In this document: positions 52,177 through 61,745 of the stretch, in pieces
Position numbering within the stretch: the stretch's first letter is position 1
How the letters are laid out: every line of letters begins with the position of its first letter
Assembly: GCF_900105325.1 (NCBI RefSeq)
Contig: NZ_FNSU01000001.1
Span: 1,364,001 to 1,428,000, forward strand
Direction of reading: 5' to 3'
From: Pseudomonas marginalis
GTDB taxonomy: Bacteria; Pseudomonadota; Gammaproteobacteria; Pseudomonadales; Pseudomonadaceae
Length of the DNA: 64,000 bases
The notes under the pieces: generated by a model
Told to the model about the DNA's origin: nothing
The model's database searches: none
The model's input: only the letters and a program-made list of their open reading frames with translations
Made by a program: the position numbers and the translations under genes

Positions 52177-52485
52177 TCACAGTCGGGTGAGTTCGACGCA
52201 GGTAATGAGCACGAGCCCTAATGTCCCGATGCGTTTCACGCGCAGTCGATCCTGTGGTCGATGTCGGTAGCGCCGAAGCAGACCCCACCAGAGCGCGAAG
52301 AGGGCGCCGTAGAGCAGGGCACGCCACCCCCGCAGATAGGGTCGTACGGATTCGAATACCTGCTGCCAGGCCTCGAAACTACCCAACGCAATGCGGCCGA
52401 TCCAGGCGACCAATGCGGCGGTGAGGATCATCGCCGCGGCAATTCCCAGACCTGAAAGCAGAGTGAACAGCCGTGAGCGTTTCAT
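52177..52485 (-). CDS. Small membrane ICE protein
   Basis: I place the start at 52485 (MKRSRLFTLLSGLGIAAAMIL), 5 bases before the stop of the preceding gene at 52490, rather than at 52578, which would overlap it. The 102-residue protein has two or three hydrophobic segments (LFTLLSGLGIAAAMILTAALVAWIG, LLYGALFALWWGLL, IGTLGLVLITCVEL). It has no recognised domain but sits where a small membrane gene is usual in PFGI-1-type T4SS. Confidence 0.6.
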   Translation of the reverse strand: MKRSRLFTLLSGLGIAAAMILTAALVAWIGRIALGSFEAWQQVFESVRPYLRGWRALLYGALFALWWGLLRRYRHRPQDRLRVKRIGTLGLVLITCVELTRL

Positions 52486-52489
52486 GGCT

Positions 52490-53872
52490 TCACTTGCGCC
52501 TGGCGTCGGCGTCATTGAGTCGGCGGGGCTCGGGATCACCTTGTTCGACGGTGCGTGATGCGTCGGCACCCCCTGCATGCCGATCGAGCACCAAGCTGGC
52601 GGTATTGGTGGCCAGCATCTGCCGGACCTGCAGTTCGGTCTGCAGCAGACGAATTTCGCGCTCCAGAGCGTCGATGTTTTTCGTCAAGGCGGTTTGGGCC
52701 GGTTCGGCGGAAGCGATGTTCGGTTCGTGGCTGCCCGCCAGCAGAGTGCGCAGTAGCAATAGCGCCTTGTCGAGCACGCTGGACAGGGCTGTCTCACTGG
52801 CCAGGCGCCGTGTCAGTAGATCCTGGTCGGGATCGTCGCGCAGCGCTTCGATCACACCCCGGGTCACCGGCAGCATCGGGCTGGAGGCTTTCACCAGGTT
52901 GTCAGGGGTAGGCGGCAGCGAGCCAGACAGCAGCTCTTGCAAGGCCTTGAGGCGCTCGTTATAGGCCTCCTGGATCAGTGGCGTCAATCCGCTGCCAGCG
53001 GTCGCACGCAGGGTTTCGCAGCTATCGCAGGTCGAGACTTCGCTCTCGCCCAACACGCGAACGGCCCATTCGGATTCCTCTTGCGGCGAGGCCCAAGTCT
53101 GGCAGATAGCCCCACCCAGGCAGTCGTTGCTACTGATCGACGCACCGTCATCCACCGACCGGTTATGCAGCAGGTTATAGCCTGCGCGGACCACGTCGGC
53201 GGTCACCCGAATGGGCGTCTGTCCGTTACCTCCGGCCTTCGAACCGCCGACCCAGGACACTCCATTGTTGCCGTTACGCGCCTCGGTGTTTTTCACTGCG
53301 GCCACCGCATCACCGCCGGTTTGCTCCAGATTACCCTGCATTTCCTGGTTCTTAGCCAGCGCGCCCCAGCCGGCCTGACCGACCTTGTCCGCCATCTTCT
53401 CGGCCATGGCCTGGCAGGTCAGCTTGGAGCGGTCGAAGTCGATACGCCCCTGCATCACCCCGTTACTCAGCAACTCATAGAGACCGGGGTTGGCGCGCTG
53501 GATGATCAACGCCGGCAGTGACATCACCGCTTGGGTCGCGTTCTGCACGATGCTGCCCATAATCTGCTGGAAACCTTCGGTGGCACCGTTTAGCTGGTTT
53601 TGCAGGGTGTTGGTGAGGCTCATGTTTCCGCACATCATGTTCGCTCGCCAGGACCCGCCGACACCGAGACCACTGGGTCGGTAGAGCGAGCTCGGTGAGC
53701 CCACTGCCGAGCCGCCACCAATGGTGTACATCACTCGGTCATCGAGCACTTCGCCTTGAGTGCCCAGGCGGTAATCGCCCTCGGCGGCGTGGGCATGCGT
53801 GGCCATGGCGAGCAGCCCGTAGATCAACAAATTTGCCAGACCAAACCATGATTGCGCACGAAGTCGACTCAT
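52490..53872 (-). CDS. ICE protein, PFL_4711 family (TIGR03755-like)
   Basis: The 460-residue exported protein begins MSRLRAQSWFGLANLLIYGLLAMATHAHAAEGDYRL, a signal peptide, and continues with GGGSAVGSPSSLYRPSGLGVGGSWRANMMCGNM. The CGNM and following segments match my memory of the PFL_4711 family, the TraH-like part of the G-type T4SS. Its start overlaps the TraU-like gene's stop by 4 bases. The product probably assembles at the outer side of the secretion channel. Confidence 0.75.
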   Translation of the reverse strand: MSRLRAQSWFGLANLLIYGLLAMATHAHAAEGDYRLGTQGEVLDDRVMYTIGGGSAVGSPSSLYRPSGLGVGGSWRANMMCGNMSLTNTLQNQLNGATEGFQQIMGSIVQNATQAVMSLPALIIQRANPGLYELLSNGVMQGRIDFDRSKLTCQAMAEKMADKVGQAGWGALAKNQEMQGNLEQTGGDAVAAVKNTEARNGNNGVSWVGGSKAGGNGQTPIRVTADVVRAGYNLLHNRSVDDGASISSNDCLGGAICQTWASPQEESEWAVRVLGESEVSTCDSCETLRATAGSGLTPLIQEAYNERLKALQELLSGSLPPTPDNLVKASSPMLPVTRGVIEALRDDPDQDLLTRRLASETALSSVLDKALLLLRTLLAGSHEPNIASAEPAQTALTKNIDALEREIRLLQTELQVRQMLATNTASLVLDRHAGGADASRTVEQGDPEPRRLNDADARRK

Positions 53873-54825
53873 GACGCACCGCCTTCGAAGTCGATGCTGA
53901 ACAGGAAGGTCTGCCCCTCGCGTTTACAGCAGCTATAAGGACGCCACAGCGACCAGGCATAGCCGCCATCCGCGCTCTGGACCGGATCGCTGGGGAAGAT
54001 GGCGCACGTGGGCTGAACCTGGGGGTAGAGCAACTGCCATTTGTGGGTTGAGGTGTCGTTTTCAATAATCGGGCCCGGCGGCCAGTAACCGTCGCGTTTG
54101 GCCGGCGTGAGTGGTACATACACATGCGGTTGCCCGTTACGGGTGATGACATCGCCGGCCCGTTGCGCCATGACTGCGGCGGCTTTGAAGTCGTCAGGCT
54201 GTACCAGAAAACCCTGCCGGGGATAAACGTTGCCCCACATGTTTCCCGAGGCCTGACTACCGATTTCACGGAGCCCCGGCATGAGCGACTCGGGGTAGAA
54301 ACCTTCCGGGATGCCATGGCGCCAGGCCAGTGAGTCCAGGGTACTCAGGAAGTAAGGCATGAATGCAGTTGCGCCGCTGGCGCAGGCGTAGCCTGATTGC
54401 GAAGCCAGTTGCGTGGCGATCCTACCACCGGGGTGGCCGATACCGTCGACGTTCTTGAAGCGGGGCAGGTTGTCGCGGCGGGTGTTCGGGGTGATCAGGT
54501 TGCCGCCACCCTCCGCGCCGCTGATGGGAGCGGAGAGGGCAGCCATCTCGGTCCAGGGGTTGTTGCCGGTGTTGGCGTAGCTCGAGACCACCAGTTCAGG
54601 AATGAAATGACGAACCTTGGTCGAGGTTTTGACTGTGCAGCCGAAGGGGGTGCAGAACAGCCAGAAAAAAATGCCGACGACCCTGTAGTCGAGGCAGTTT
54701 TGCGAAAGCACGGAGGACGTGATGCTGGCGGTGTCCAGCGCCACGCTTGGGCCGCACGCCAGCAGGATACTCAGCGCCAGGGGCCGTAGCTTTGTGGGCG
54801 AGATTGACGAGCAGGCAACAGGCAT
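53869..54825 (-). CDS. TraU-like ICE protein, PFL_4710 family (TIGR03756-like)
   Basis: The 318-residue protein begins with a signal peptide (LRPLALSILLACGPSVALDTASI) and has SQNCLDYRVVGIFFWLFCTPFGCTVKTSTKVRHFIPELVVSSY. The cysteine-rich TPFGC segment and HFIPE are typical of TraU and the PFL_4710 family. It functions in the outer part of the mating apparatus. It lies 105 bases downstream of an XRE gene. Confidence 0.82.
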   Translation of the reverse strand: MPVACSSISPTKLRPLALSILLACGPSVALDTASITSSVLSQNCLDYRVVGIFFWLFCTPFGCTVKTSTKVRHFIPELVVSSYANTGNNPWTEMAALSAPISGAEGGGNLITPNTRRDNLPRFKNVDGIGHPGGRIATQLASQSGYACASGATAFMPYFLSTLDSLAWRHGIPEGFYPESLMPGLREIGSQASGNMWGNVYPRQGFLVQPDDFKAAAVMAQRAGDVITRNGQPHVYVPLTPAKRDGYWPPGPIIENDTSTHKWQLLYPQVQPTCAIFPSDPVQSADGGYAWSLWRPYSCCKREGQTFLFSIDFEGGAS

Positions 54826-54930
54826 GATCCAGGCTCTCGGTGTATGGCCTGGGCAGGTTCGATTACAGACTGAAGACTGTCAGTGGAAATTATGAAGGCG
54901 GATCTATCGGATTTGTGAGCCGTGAGACTA

Positions 54931-55185
54931 TTATTTGACGTGAAGGGCGCTGCGCAGAGTATCGGGTTCTGCAAGTAGCTGATCTGTGGTGATTTCGAGA
55001 ATATTGGCGAGCTTGCACAGGACCAACAGCGACGGATTGCCCGTGCATCGTTCGATTTGACTGACGTACGTGCGATCCACCTCGGCCATGAGCGCGAGCT
55101 GCTCTTGGGTAAGGTTTTTCACGCGTCGCATCAAGCGGATGTTTTCCGCCAGCTGAAGACGAAGCTGTTCGTAGTCTTGAGTCAT
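54931..55185 (-). CDS. XRE-family transcriptional regulator, short
   Basis: The 84-residue protein is almost only an HTH_3 domain: ENIRLMRRVKNLTQEQLALMAEVDRTYVSQIERCTGNPSL, with recognition helix RTYVSQIER. It stands between the VirB4 and TraU-like genes of the T4SS run. Small Cro/C1-type proteins at this site may control the transfer genes or belong to an inserted module with the neighbouring plus-strand gene. Confidence 0.85.
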   Translation of the reverse strand: MTQDYEQLRLQLAENIRLMRRVKNLTQEQLALMAEVDRTYVSQIERCTGNPSLLVLCKLANILEITTDQLLAEPDTLRSALHVK

Positions 55186-55347
55186 GCGCGCAAATTGCGC
55201 CTTGAGGGACTCTCAATCCACGGGATATAGTCTACATTGGTATTGATCTAGGCCATTTGATGCACATACCTGTTATCCAGTGTTCATTTGGTTTCGTTAT
55301 GATTCGAGGCTGGGTCCAGTGTCTAACAATAAAATCAGAACTCTAGG

Positions 55348-55608
55348 GTGTGTATGGACGAAAACTACATTTCAATTCCTGCGGCGGATGGTTGCTCAAG
55401 TCTTCTGACCCCTTGGGGCAACGAATTTGCTCAGATGATCGAACGTGGCGTGCAATGCGCCCAGGCTTGGCTTGATACGCCCGGTGAAATTCCACTGTGG
55501 TGGGAGCTGGCGCAAACACGCAAAACCTTTCCTGTCGGTGACTGCCAAGATGCTTTTGAAGCCGGATTCTTGTTGCGGATTCAGCAGCGGCTTCGAGGCG
55601 CATCGTAA
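55348..55608 (+). CDS. QslA-like antiactivator protein
   Basis: The 86-residue protein reads MDENYISIPAADGCSS, then LTPWGNEFAQMIERGVQCAQAWLDTPGEIPLWWELAQTRKTFPVGD and FEAGFLLRIQQRL. The WG...A..WL...PLWWELA pattern recalls QslA, the LasR-binding antiactivator of Pseudomonas aeruginosa, which binds LasR and prevents DNA binding. It is plus strand inside an otherwise minus-strand T4SS region and convergent with the VirB4 gene (44-base gap). QslA-type genes have been seen on mobile elements. Its target in this host is unknown; the LuxR solo of this window is a possible one. Confidence 0.55.
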   Translation: MCMDENYISIPAADGCSSLLTPWGNEFAQMIERGVQCAQAWLDTPGEIPLWWELAQTRKTFPVGDCQDAFEAGFLLRIQQRLRGAS

Positions 55609-55652
55609 TAACCGGTCACTCGCTTTAGAGCGCGATACCTGAATAGATTCCC

Positions 55653-58406
55653 CTATGTGGGTTCTATGCCTCGCGCTCTATCGATCCGGTCAGCTATCCG
55701 ATAAGCCGCTTCCAACTCTGAGCAGCCATTCTCCTGCATCAGTGTCCAGCGCTCGGCTTTTTCCTCGGGCTCTGTCATCGCCAGGGCAAGGTAAAGACTG
55801 GGCGGCACGGCCCGGAACAGCGTTTCGAGCTTTTTCGACAGCACCACTCCTTCGGTGTATTTGCCCGGCTCCTTGCTGGCGGAGAGCAACAAGGCTTTCT
55901 GTGCCGGCGTGAGTTTCTTGAACCGTGCGATTTCTTCGACTTCCGCCGGTGGCATGTTCAAGCAAACCCACCACTCGATCATGTTGAGCATGGTCTGCGC
56001 GGCAGTGGGGAAGTCGGCAAGGTTTTGTGTGGCCAGCCAGAACCAGGCGCCAAGCTTGCGCCACATCTTAGTGCCCTTGACCACGAACGGTGCCAGCAAC
56101 GGGTTCTTGGTGATGATATGGCCCTCGTCGGTGACCATGATGATTGGTCGGCCCAGGTACTGATCGCGCTCGGCGAGATTGTTCACGGTGTTCATCAGGC
56201 TGATGTAGCTGATGGACATCTGGGCTTCGTAACCTTCACGAGCATAGGTGGCCAGGTCGACAATGGTCACATCGCTCTCGGGCCAAGGCGTGCCCTCGCG
56301 ATTGAACAGTTCACCCTCGAAGCCCTGGCAGAACAGGTCGATGGACTCGCCCATTTCCTGGGCACGCTCGCGACGCTTCTCTGGCAGGTGCGGGTCGGCG
56401 GCGACACGCAGCAACGCGTCGCGCACGTCGCGGGTCAGCACCTGGCGGTTCGCTGCGACACAGGTCTGCGCCGCATCGAGAATGCACTCGCGAACCAGGC
56501 TGCGATCGGCTCGACTCAGGCGCGCCTCTTCCTTGGCCTCGCCGCCGGTGATCATCAGGCGAGCGGTGATTTCCAATTCGCCGAGAACATCTCGCTGGTC
56601 TTCGCGACTGGCTACCGCCTCATCGTCCAGCTCATCGATCGACAGACTCGCCACCTGATCCGGCTGCTCGACCAGGCGCCAGGCATCGGCGAACGGGGCG
56701 AGACTGACCGAGGCGCCAGGTTTCAATTGGACCTTGTTGACTGACAGGCCCTGTGTCGCGAAGTAGTCGCCCTGCAAGCCGAATGAGTTGCCGGCTTCGA
56801 CGATAAACAGGCGAGGGCGGTACACGGCCATGACCTGCATCAGCAGGGTGACCAATGTGGCCGACTTGCCGGCGCCGGTGGGGCCGAACAACAGCAGATG
56901 GCCGTTCATGGCCCGGTCCAGGCGTGACAACGGATCGAAGCTCAGCGGCGAACCGCCGCGGTTGAACAAGGTGATGCCCGGGTGGCCGGTGCCTGTGCTG
57001 CGGCCCCAGACTGGAACCAGATTCGCCAGGTGTTGGGCGAACATCAAGCGGGTGTACCAGTTGCGCGTGTCGCGGGCCGGGTTGTAAGCCATCGGTAACC
57101 AACGCAGGTAGCTGTTGCAGGCGGCGACTTCATCGCCTTCGCGTACCGGTTGCAGCCCCGCACCCAACAGTGCGTTGGCAAGGCTGACCGAGCGCAGGTG
57201 CAATTGTTGTTCATCGTGACCGCGCAGGTAGAACGCCAGCGTGCCGCGGTACAGCTTGTGCTGGCGGCCGATGATCGTACGAGCCTCTTCAACATCTTGG
57301 CGGGTCTGAGTCGAGGCCAGGTTTTCACCGATGGCTTTGCGCGCCAGGCGGTTCAACTGATCCTCAAGCACGTCCTGAGGCTTGACCACCAGGGTCAGGC
57401 TCATCACCGTACCTTCAGGTAACTGGTCGAACAGGGCATTCACCGCGTCGCCCTTGCGGGTTTCGCCAGTGAGTTGACCAATCAAGGGCGCTCGGCGCAA
57501 CTTGTCCACTACCATCACCCGGTGGGGCTGATCGTCGAAATACCAAAGTCCGCGCTGCACATCCGAACGCGGCTCATTGAAAAATAGCCGTTCGGCGAAG
57601 TCGTGATCGAAGGGCAGTTCCAGCGACTCACCGTCGCCCGACTCCGGATAGGCCACGCGACGGTAGAACGCCTCGGGCGCCTCATCGTTGAGCGTGGGTG
57701 CCGGATTGAACCAGGGCACTAACCAGGCATACAGACCTCGGCCATCGACTCGCGTCGATGGCACCCCGCATGCTTGCAGCGAGGCACCGATTCGTTCGCA
57801 AGCTTGTTGCAGGGCTTGCGCCGGGGAGAGTCCTGTTTCTTCAGCGTCAGACTCAAGCCAGCGATAGACCACCAGGCGCACCCGGCGGTTGTTGCCACGC
57901 CAGGGAAGGCGCGTCACCACCTTATCCTCAAACAGACCACCGGGCTTGGCGATGGCCTTCAGATGACGGCGGATGAGTTCCAAATACGCTTCGGTGAAGA
58001 CCGTGCCTCGCGCGCTGTCCTGAATGTAATCGGTGAGCCGGGTCAGGTAGGGGGTGAAGTCGTTGTCGTCCTGGCAGAAAAACTGCACCACCCACGGCGC
58101 TTGATCCTGCTCGTCAAAGCTATCCTGCAGGGCATCCTCAAGGGCATCGCGGGCCGCCATCAACCAATCGGGTTCGCGCCCTTCAGTGCCGATGGGCAGC
58201 AACTCGAATACCGCACCCACCGAACGATTGTCATCGAGCAGAAAACACTGCTCGGTGTTGAGGTACTCGACCCACGGCAGGTGATCGGTGAAGCTAGGGT
58301 TGTGCGCATAGAGTGCGGCGTCATCGGCCAACGTGGCGCGAGCGCATAATGGGTTGCGCCAGGCTTTCCACGCGGCAGTGCAGTTGCCCGAATCGCCGGT
58401 ACGCAC
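55653..58406 (-). CDS. traC: VirB4/TraC-like conjugative transfer ATPase (PFL_4706 family)
   Basis: The 917-residue protein starts at a GTG overlapping the previous stop. It has Walker A LLFGPTGAGKSATL (K514) and Walker B region IIMVTDEGHII (about 758), the VirB4/TraC motor arrangement. A large N-terminal region of about 450 residues precedes the ATPase domain as usual. It powers pilus assembly and substrate transfer at the inner membrane. The length of about 900-950 residues is typical of the PFL_4706 family. Confidence 0.88.
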   Translation of the reverse strand: MRTGDSGNCTAAWKAWRNPLCARATLADDAALYAHNPSFTDHLPWVEYLNTEQCFLLDDNRSVGAVFELLPIGTEGREPDWLMAARDALEDALQDSFDEQDQAPWVVQFFCQDDNDFTPYLTRLTDYIQDSARGTVFTEAYLELIRRHLKAIAKPGGLFEDKVVTRLPWRGNNRRVRLVVYRWLESDAEETGLSPAQALQQACERIGASLQACGVPSTRVDGRGLYAWLVPWFNPAPTLNDEAPEAFYRRVAYPESGDGESLELPFDHDFAERLFFNEPRSDVQRGLWYFDDQPHRVMVVDKLRRAPLIGQLTGETRKGDAVNALFDQLPEGTVMSLTLVVKPQDVLEDQLNRLARKAIGENLASTQTRQDVEEARTIIGRQHKLYRGTLAFYLRGHDEQQLHLRSVSLANALLGAGLQPVREGDEVAACNSYLRWLPMAYNPARDTRNWYTRLMFAQHLANLVPVWGRSTGTGHPGITLFNRGGSPLSFDPLSRLDRAMNGHLLLFGPTGAGKSATLVTLLMQVMAVYRPRLFIVEAGNSFGLQGDYFATQGLSVNKVQLKPGASVSLAPFADAWRLVEQPDQVASLSIDELDDEAVASREDQRDVLGELEITARLMITGGEAKEEARLSRADRSLVRECILDAAQTCVAANRQVLTRDVRDALLRVAADPHLPEKRRERAQEMGESIDLFCQGFEGELFNREGTPWPESDVTIVDLATYAREGYEAQMSISYISLMNTVNNLAERDQYLGRPIIMVTDEGHIITKNPLLAPFVVKGTKMWRKLGAWFWLATQNLADFPTAAQTMLNMIEWWVCLNMPPAEVEEIARFKKLTPAQKALLLSASKEPGKYTEGVVLSKKLETLFRAVPPSLYLALAMTEPEEKAERWTLMQENGCSELEAAYRIADRIDRARGIEPT

Positions 58407-58822
58407 TACAAGTCTTCCTGACGTTCACCCGGCAACGCGTACTGCACCCGTTGGTAGAACGGAAAGACAGTCGAGTAACCCGGGACCGGCGCCTGTTCGG
58501 TACCACTCAAATGCGGATACACGTACAGCACCAGATCGGGATTGGGCAGGCGAGGGAACAGGTTGCGGATCTCGTTCGCCGCTGTACGCGTGTACGGCTC
58601 CTGGAGAGAAGCAGAGACATCTGCCGGAGCCAGCGGGCGGCGTAACTGCTGCCGAGCATCCAGCAGTTGCTGCTGAGTGCCTTGCGAACCGGCACCGTTC
58701 CAGATGTCCAGCATGGTTTGCTCGCCATGGGGCAGAAGCGTGTCCTTGTTGGTGGAACACCCCGCCAGGACCCAGCAGAACACGCTAATCCAGATCAGGT
58801 AGGGAGGCATGGTCTTTTTCAT
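58406..58822 (-). CDS. Conjugative transfer region lipoprotein (TIGR03751-like)
   Basis: The start at 58822 gives MKKTMPPYLIWISVFCWVLAGCSTN, a signal peptide ending in the lipobox LAGC. The mature protein is about 118 residues and contains RTAANEIRNLFPRLPNPDLVLYVYPHL, the segment I associate with the TIGR03751 lipoprotein, the VirB7/TraV position in this T4SS type. Longer upstream starts in the same frame lie in the previous gene and were dropped. The stop overlaps the VirB4 start. Confidence 0.8.
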   Translation of the reverse strand: MKKTMPPYLIWISVFCWVLAGCSTNKDTLLPHGEQTMLDIWNGAGSQGTQQQLLDARQQLRRPLAPADVSASLQEPYTRTAANEIRNLFPRLPNPDLVLYVYPHLSGTEQAPVPGYSTVFPFYQRVQYALPGERQEDL

Positions 58823-60305
58823 GGCGAACGCTCCGGCCCTTGGGCTCGTAATCGATGGTGATCTCATGGTCGAGGTGCAGTGCGACCTGTGCCGCCGGTG
58901 GTACGTACACGGCCGCAAAGGCCTCGCCATACAGCTTGTTGACCCACTCGCGGATGTCGCTGACCCCACCACTGAGGATTGAATTCAGCGCACTGTTGCC
59001 TGTGCTGTTGGTGATCCCGAAGGTACTGCCGCCCGAACTGATCACGCTGCTGTTGTTCTGCTCATCCCCGAGCAAGGCGGCGACACCCGCGCCGGCCGCA
59101 GTGATCAGGCTCTGGCTGCCGAGGTATTGCTGGGCATTCGAGCGGCGCTCGCCGGCAATGCATGGAATGCCATACGGATCGGACAGGTAGCCGAGCCCAC
59201 CGCGGATCTTGTCGATGTTCGAGCTCTGGGTGGAGGCATTACGGCTGGCTACCGCCTTCGGCTGAGGCACCGTACGGATGGTGCCATCGGTAAACACAAA
59301 GGTGATCGACTCGACCTGTCCGCGTACGCAAGACAGGGTCCAGTCACCGGACGCCGTGCCGCTCATCACGGCCCCCGCGACGTCCGGCAGGTCGATACCG
59401 TTGGCAGTCAGGTTCTCCGGACCGACCAGCACCTTGAAGGGGTAGGGGTCGTTGACCGTGCCATCCACCGGGACACGGCCGATCAGCGCGGTCATGGCAA
59501 CCGAGCCCATCAATGTCGCGTTTTCAGGAATGGTGTAGACCGGCTTCGCGCCTTCGGTACGATCAACGGATCGCGTCAGGTCACGCTCACCCTCACCCTG
59601 GGTGACTGCACGTAGCTGTTTCTGGCTGCGATCAATGGCGTTGTCTTTCAAGCCTTCCAGTGAGTTGAAGGCGGTAGGCAGACTCAGTGCGGAGGCGGTC
59701 TTGGTTTTGCCTCGGGCGTCGGTGGGCGGAGCATCCGAGGGTTCAATCCACTGCAGCGCATCAGTGGCAGAGTGTCGTCCTTCGAACTGAGCCCCATCGC
59801 CCGGCTCTAGCCCCAATCCGATCGGCATGTCCTTGCTTTTGCCAGTCAGCCCCGACAACTGCTCCTGCAATTGCGTCAGCAGACCGCGAGCCTGGCGACT
59901 GTCTTGTTCCGCTTTGAGCCGGGCCTCGTTGGCTTGTCGGCGGCCTTCGTCGACCTGTTGGGTCACGCTGCCCAGTGCCGTCTGGATGCGCGAATCGACA
60001 CTGTTTTCCCGCTCACGCAGGCGGTTGTTTTCCGTCTGCAGCGAATCGTTGTGTTTCTTCAAACCAAGCATGTCGCTGCGCATGGCCTTCACCTGGCCGA
60101 CCAGGGTGGCGACCGTGTCGCGTGGGGTATCGCCCGCAATGCCGAGCGACTTGGCTTGCTCGGCGGATAATTGAATATTGCCCTGATCAACTGGGTGCTC
60201 TGGAGAAGGTGTGCTGCCACCCGGGACCCAGGTTTTCAGGATGATCAGCACCCCGCCCAGCAGCGCAGCCGGTACCAGCCATTTGAGCAAGGCGTTAGCT
60301 TTCAT
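58785..60305 (-). CDS. TraB/VirB10-like ICE protein (TIGR03752-like, PFL_4705)
   Basis: The start at 60305 (MKANALLKWLVPAALLGGVLIIL) gives a 506-residue protein with an N-terminal membrane anchor. A coiled-coil region (about 45-150, with LGLKKHNDSLQTENNRLRERENSV and EARLKAEQDSRQARG) and a C-terminal periplasmic domain rich in Gly/Ser follow. This is the TraB/VirB10-like scaffold of the G-type T4SS, spanning from inner to outer membrane. Its stop is inside the lipoprotein gene's start region (38-base overlap). Confidence 0.82.
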   Translation of the reverse strand: MKANALLKWLVPAALLGGVLIILKTWVPGGSTPSPEHPVDQGNIQLSAEQAKSLGIAGDTPRDTVATLVGQVKAMRSDMLGLKKHNDSLQTENNRLRERENSVDSRIQTALGSVTQQVDEGRRQANEARLKAEQDSRQARGLLTQLQEQLSGLTGKSKDMPIGLGLEPGDGAQFEGRHSATDALQWIEPSDAPPTDARGKTKTASALSLPTAFNSLEGLKDNAIDRSQKQLRAVTQGEGERDLTRSVDRTEGAKPVYTIPENATLMGSVAMTALIGRVPVDGTVNDPYPFKVLVGPENLTANGIDLPDVAGAVMSGTASGDWTLSCVRGQVESITFVFTDGTIRTVPQPKAVASRNASTQSSNIDKIRGGLGYLSDPYGIPCIAGERRSNAQQYLGSQSLITAAGAGVAALLGDEQNNSSVISSGGSTFGITNSTGNSALNSILSGGVSDIREWVNKLYGEAFAAVYVPPAAQVALHLDHEITIDYEPKGRSVRHEKDHASLPDLD

Positions 60306-61107
60306 CGTCAGCACCTCGCGCAACGGGCGGGAGCAGCACAGCGTGTTCGAGGCCGGCACCGCGAGTGACTAGATAGGCGATCGTAGTGTCTTCGGCACTG
60401 CCGACCGGCCCGAGGAAAGCATGCTGGAAGGCCGCGGCGAACAGCTTGGCCTGAAGCCGACGCGGATCGAGTTGCACCGTCGCTGGACCACGATTGCGCA
60501 ACTTCACCGCCGTCACCCAGTAATCACCGAGTCGCCAGGCGGCGATGGGCGTGCTGGACACGTTTTCGGTCGGCAGCAAGGTCGGCAGTTCGCTGCGCAG
60601 CTTGAGCGGGACGCAGCGTACACCGGGCAGGGACTCCACGGTGCGCAGCGGCGCGTACAGGCTTTGCGCGGCGTAGCGCGTCAACGCGACCGGGATCGGT
60701 GTGCGTTCTGGAACAGGGACGGCGCTCGATTCAGCCTCGGTAGCTTGCCCCTGAGCATGCTTGAGAATACGCACCGGCTCCAGCGGTTGATCGCCGGGCG
60801 TGGTCGCGATATCCAGCAGGATGATCTCACCCGTCGCGACCGATTGCAGTTGCAGTCGGGTCGGGGCAATGGCTTCCGACGCGCGCAGGTACAGCGTGCC
60901 GCCGGTGGATTGCACGCGCAGCTTGCCCGTCAAGGTTGAGGGCACGCCGACGCGAACAGCCTCATCGACAAATACCACTCGCTCCTGATTGATCACTAGC
61001 GGGACCGCGAGGGGGAGGCGTTCCCAATGCATCAGCTCGACGGCCTGTGCCGCGACTCCCCACAGCGTTAGTGCGACGGTGAGTCCCAGGGTCGACATCC
61101 GCTTCAT
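60295..61107 (-). CDS. TraK-like ICE protein (TIGR03749-like, PFL_4704)
   Basis: The 270-residue protein begins MKRMSTLGLTVALTLWGVAAQAVEL, a signal peptide, followed by WERLPLAVPLVINQERVVFVDEAVRVGVPSTLTGKLRVQS. This beta-rich, VirB9/TraK-like domain pattern is that of the PFL_4704 family. It forms part of the outer-membrane core complex with the lipoprotein and the TraB-like protein. It overlaps its neighbours by 4-11 bases. Confidence 0.82.
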   Translation of the reverse strand: MKRMSTLGLTVALTLWGVAAQAVELMHWERLPLAVPLVINQERVVFVDEAVRVGVPSTLTGKLRVQSTGGTLYLRASEAIAPTRLQLQSVATGEIILLDIATTPGDQPLEPVRILKHAQGQATEAESSAVPVPERTPIPVALTRYAAQSLYAPLRTVESLPGVRCVPLKLRSELPTLLPTENVSSTPIAAWRLGDYWVTAVKLRNRGPATVQLDPRRLQAKLFAAAFQHAFLGPVGSAEDTTIAYLVTRGAGLEHAVLLPPVARGADDES

Positions 61108-61745
61108 GGTTCACCTCCAGGCAGGAAGATTTTTTGCGGAGTGCCCTGGTAGCAGTCCAGAGCCAGCCCCCACTTGTTGCGCTCGGGATCCAGGTCAAAA
61201 CGCACCACGCGCAATGGATAGCGCACCACCACCCGTTTTACCGGTTCGGCGGCGTAATACTCATCGGCGTTGAGGTCGAGCGTGACCAGCCAGCTGTCGC
61301 GGTCGAGTTGCTTGACCCTGAGTTCCGGATCTTCGCTGTAGCCGCGGCCCAGAATTTCGTAGACGCCACGCACCCGCTGGCGCAACTCGCCGGCGGCCTT
61401 GCGGTACTCGTAGTCACCGTCGAGGAAGGCCTTGCAGGCGGGTGTCAGGTAGGACTGCAAGCCATAGATGGCGCGGCGATAGTCCTGCTCGCCATCCGAG
61501 GGCCAGCGGTTGAGCTGACCAAAGATGTACAGGGCAAAGGCATACACATTCTCCGAGGGGATATCCCACCACTTGCGCGTGCTGCCCGAGCGCAGATCTG
61601 GCGGTACATGTACGGTCAGATCGGTCGGTGCCGAGCGCCAGCCATACCAGAGTCCGGCACAGAGCAGAGCAAGGATCACTACCGCCAGACGCAGGCTGAA
61701 GATGTGGGCCTGTTGGGCATCGACCTTGTTCCGAAATCGGCTCAT
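61104..61745 (-). CDS. ICE membrane protein (TIGR03746-like, PFL_4703)
   Basis: The start at 61745 (MSRFRNKVDAQQAHIFSLRLAVVILALLCAGLWYGW) gives 213 residues with one N-terminal transmembrane helix and a soluble domain (VHVPPDLRSGSTRKWWDIPSENVYAFALYIF and VVRYPLRVVRFDLDPERNKWGLALDCY). The bitopic VirB8/TraE-like shape matches PFL_4703. Upstream frame sequence to 62051 overlaps the next gene and was excluded. Confidence 0.82.
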   Translation of the reverse strand: MSRFRNKVDAQQAHIFSLRLAVVILALLCAGLWYGWRSAPTDLTVHVPPDLRSGSTRKWWDIPSENVYAFALYIFGQLNRWPSDGEQDYRRAIYGLQSYLTPACKAFLDGDYEYRKAAGELRQRVRGVYEILGRGYSEDPELRVKQLDRDSWLVTLDLNADEYYAAEPVKRVVVRYPLRVVRFDLDPERNKWGLALDCYQGTPQKIFLPGGEP

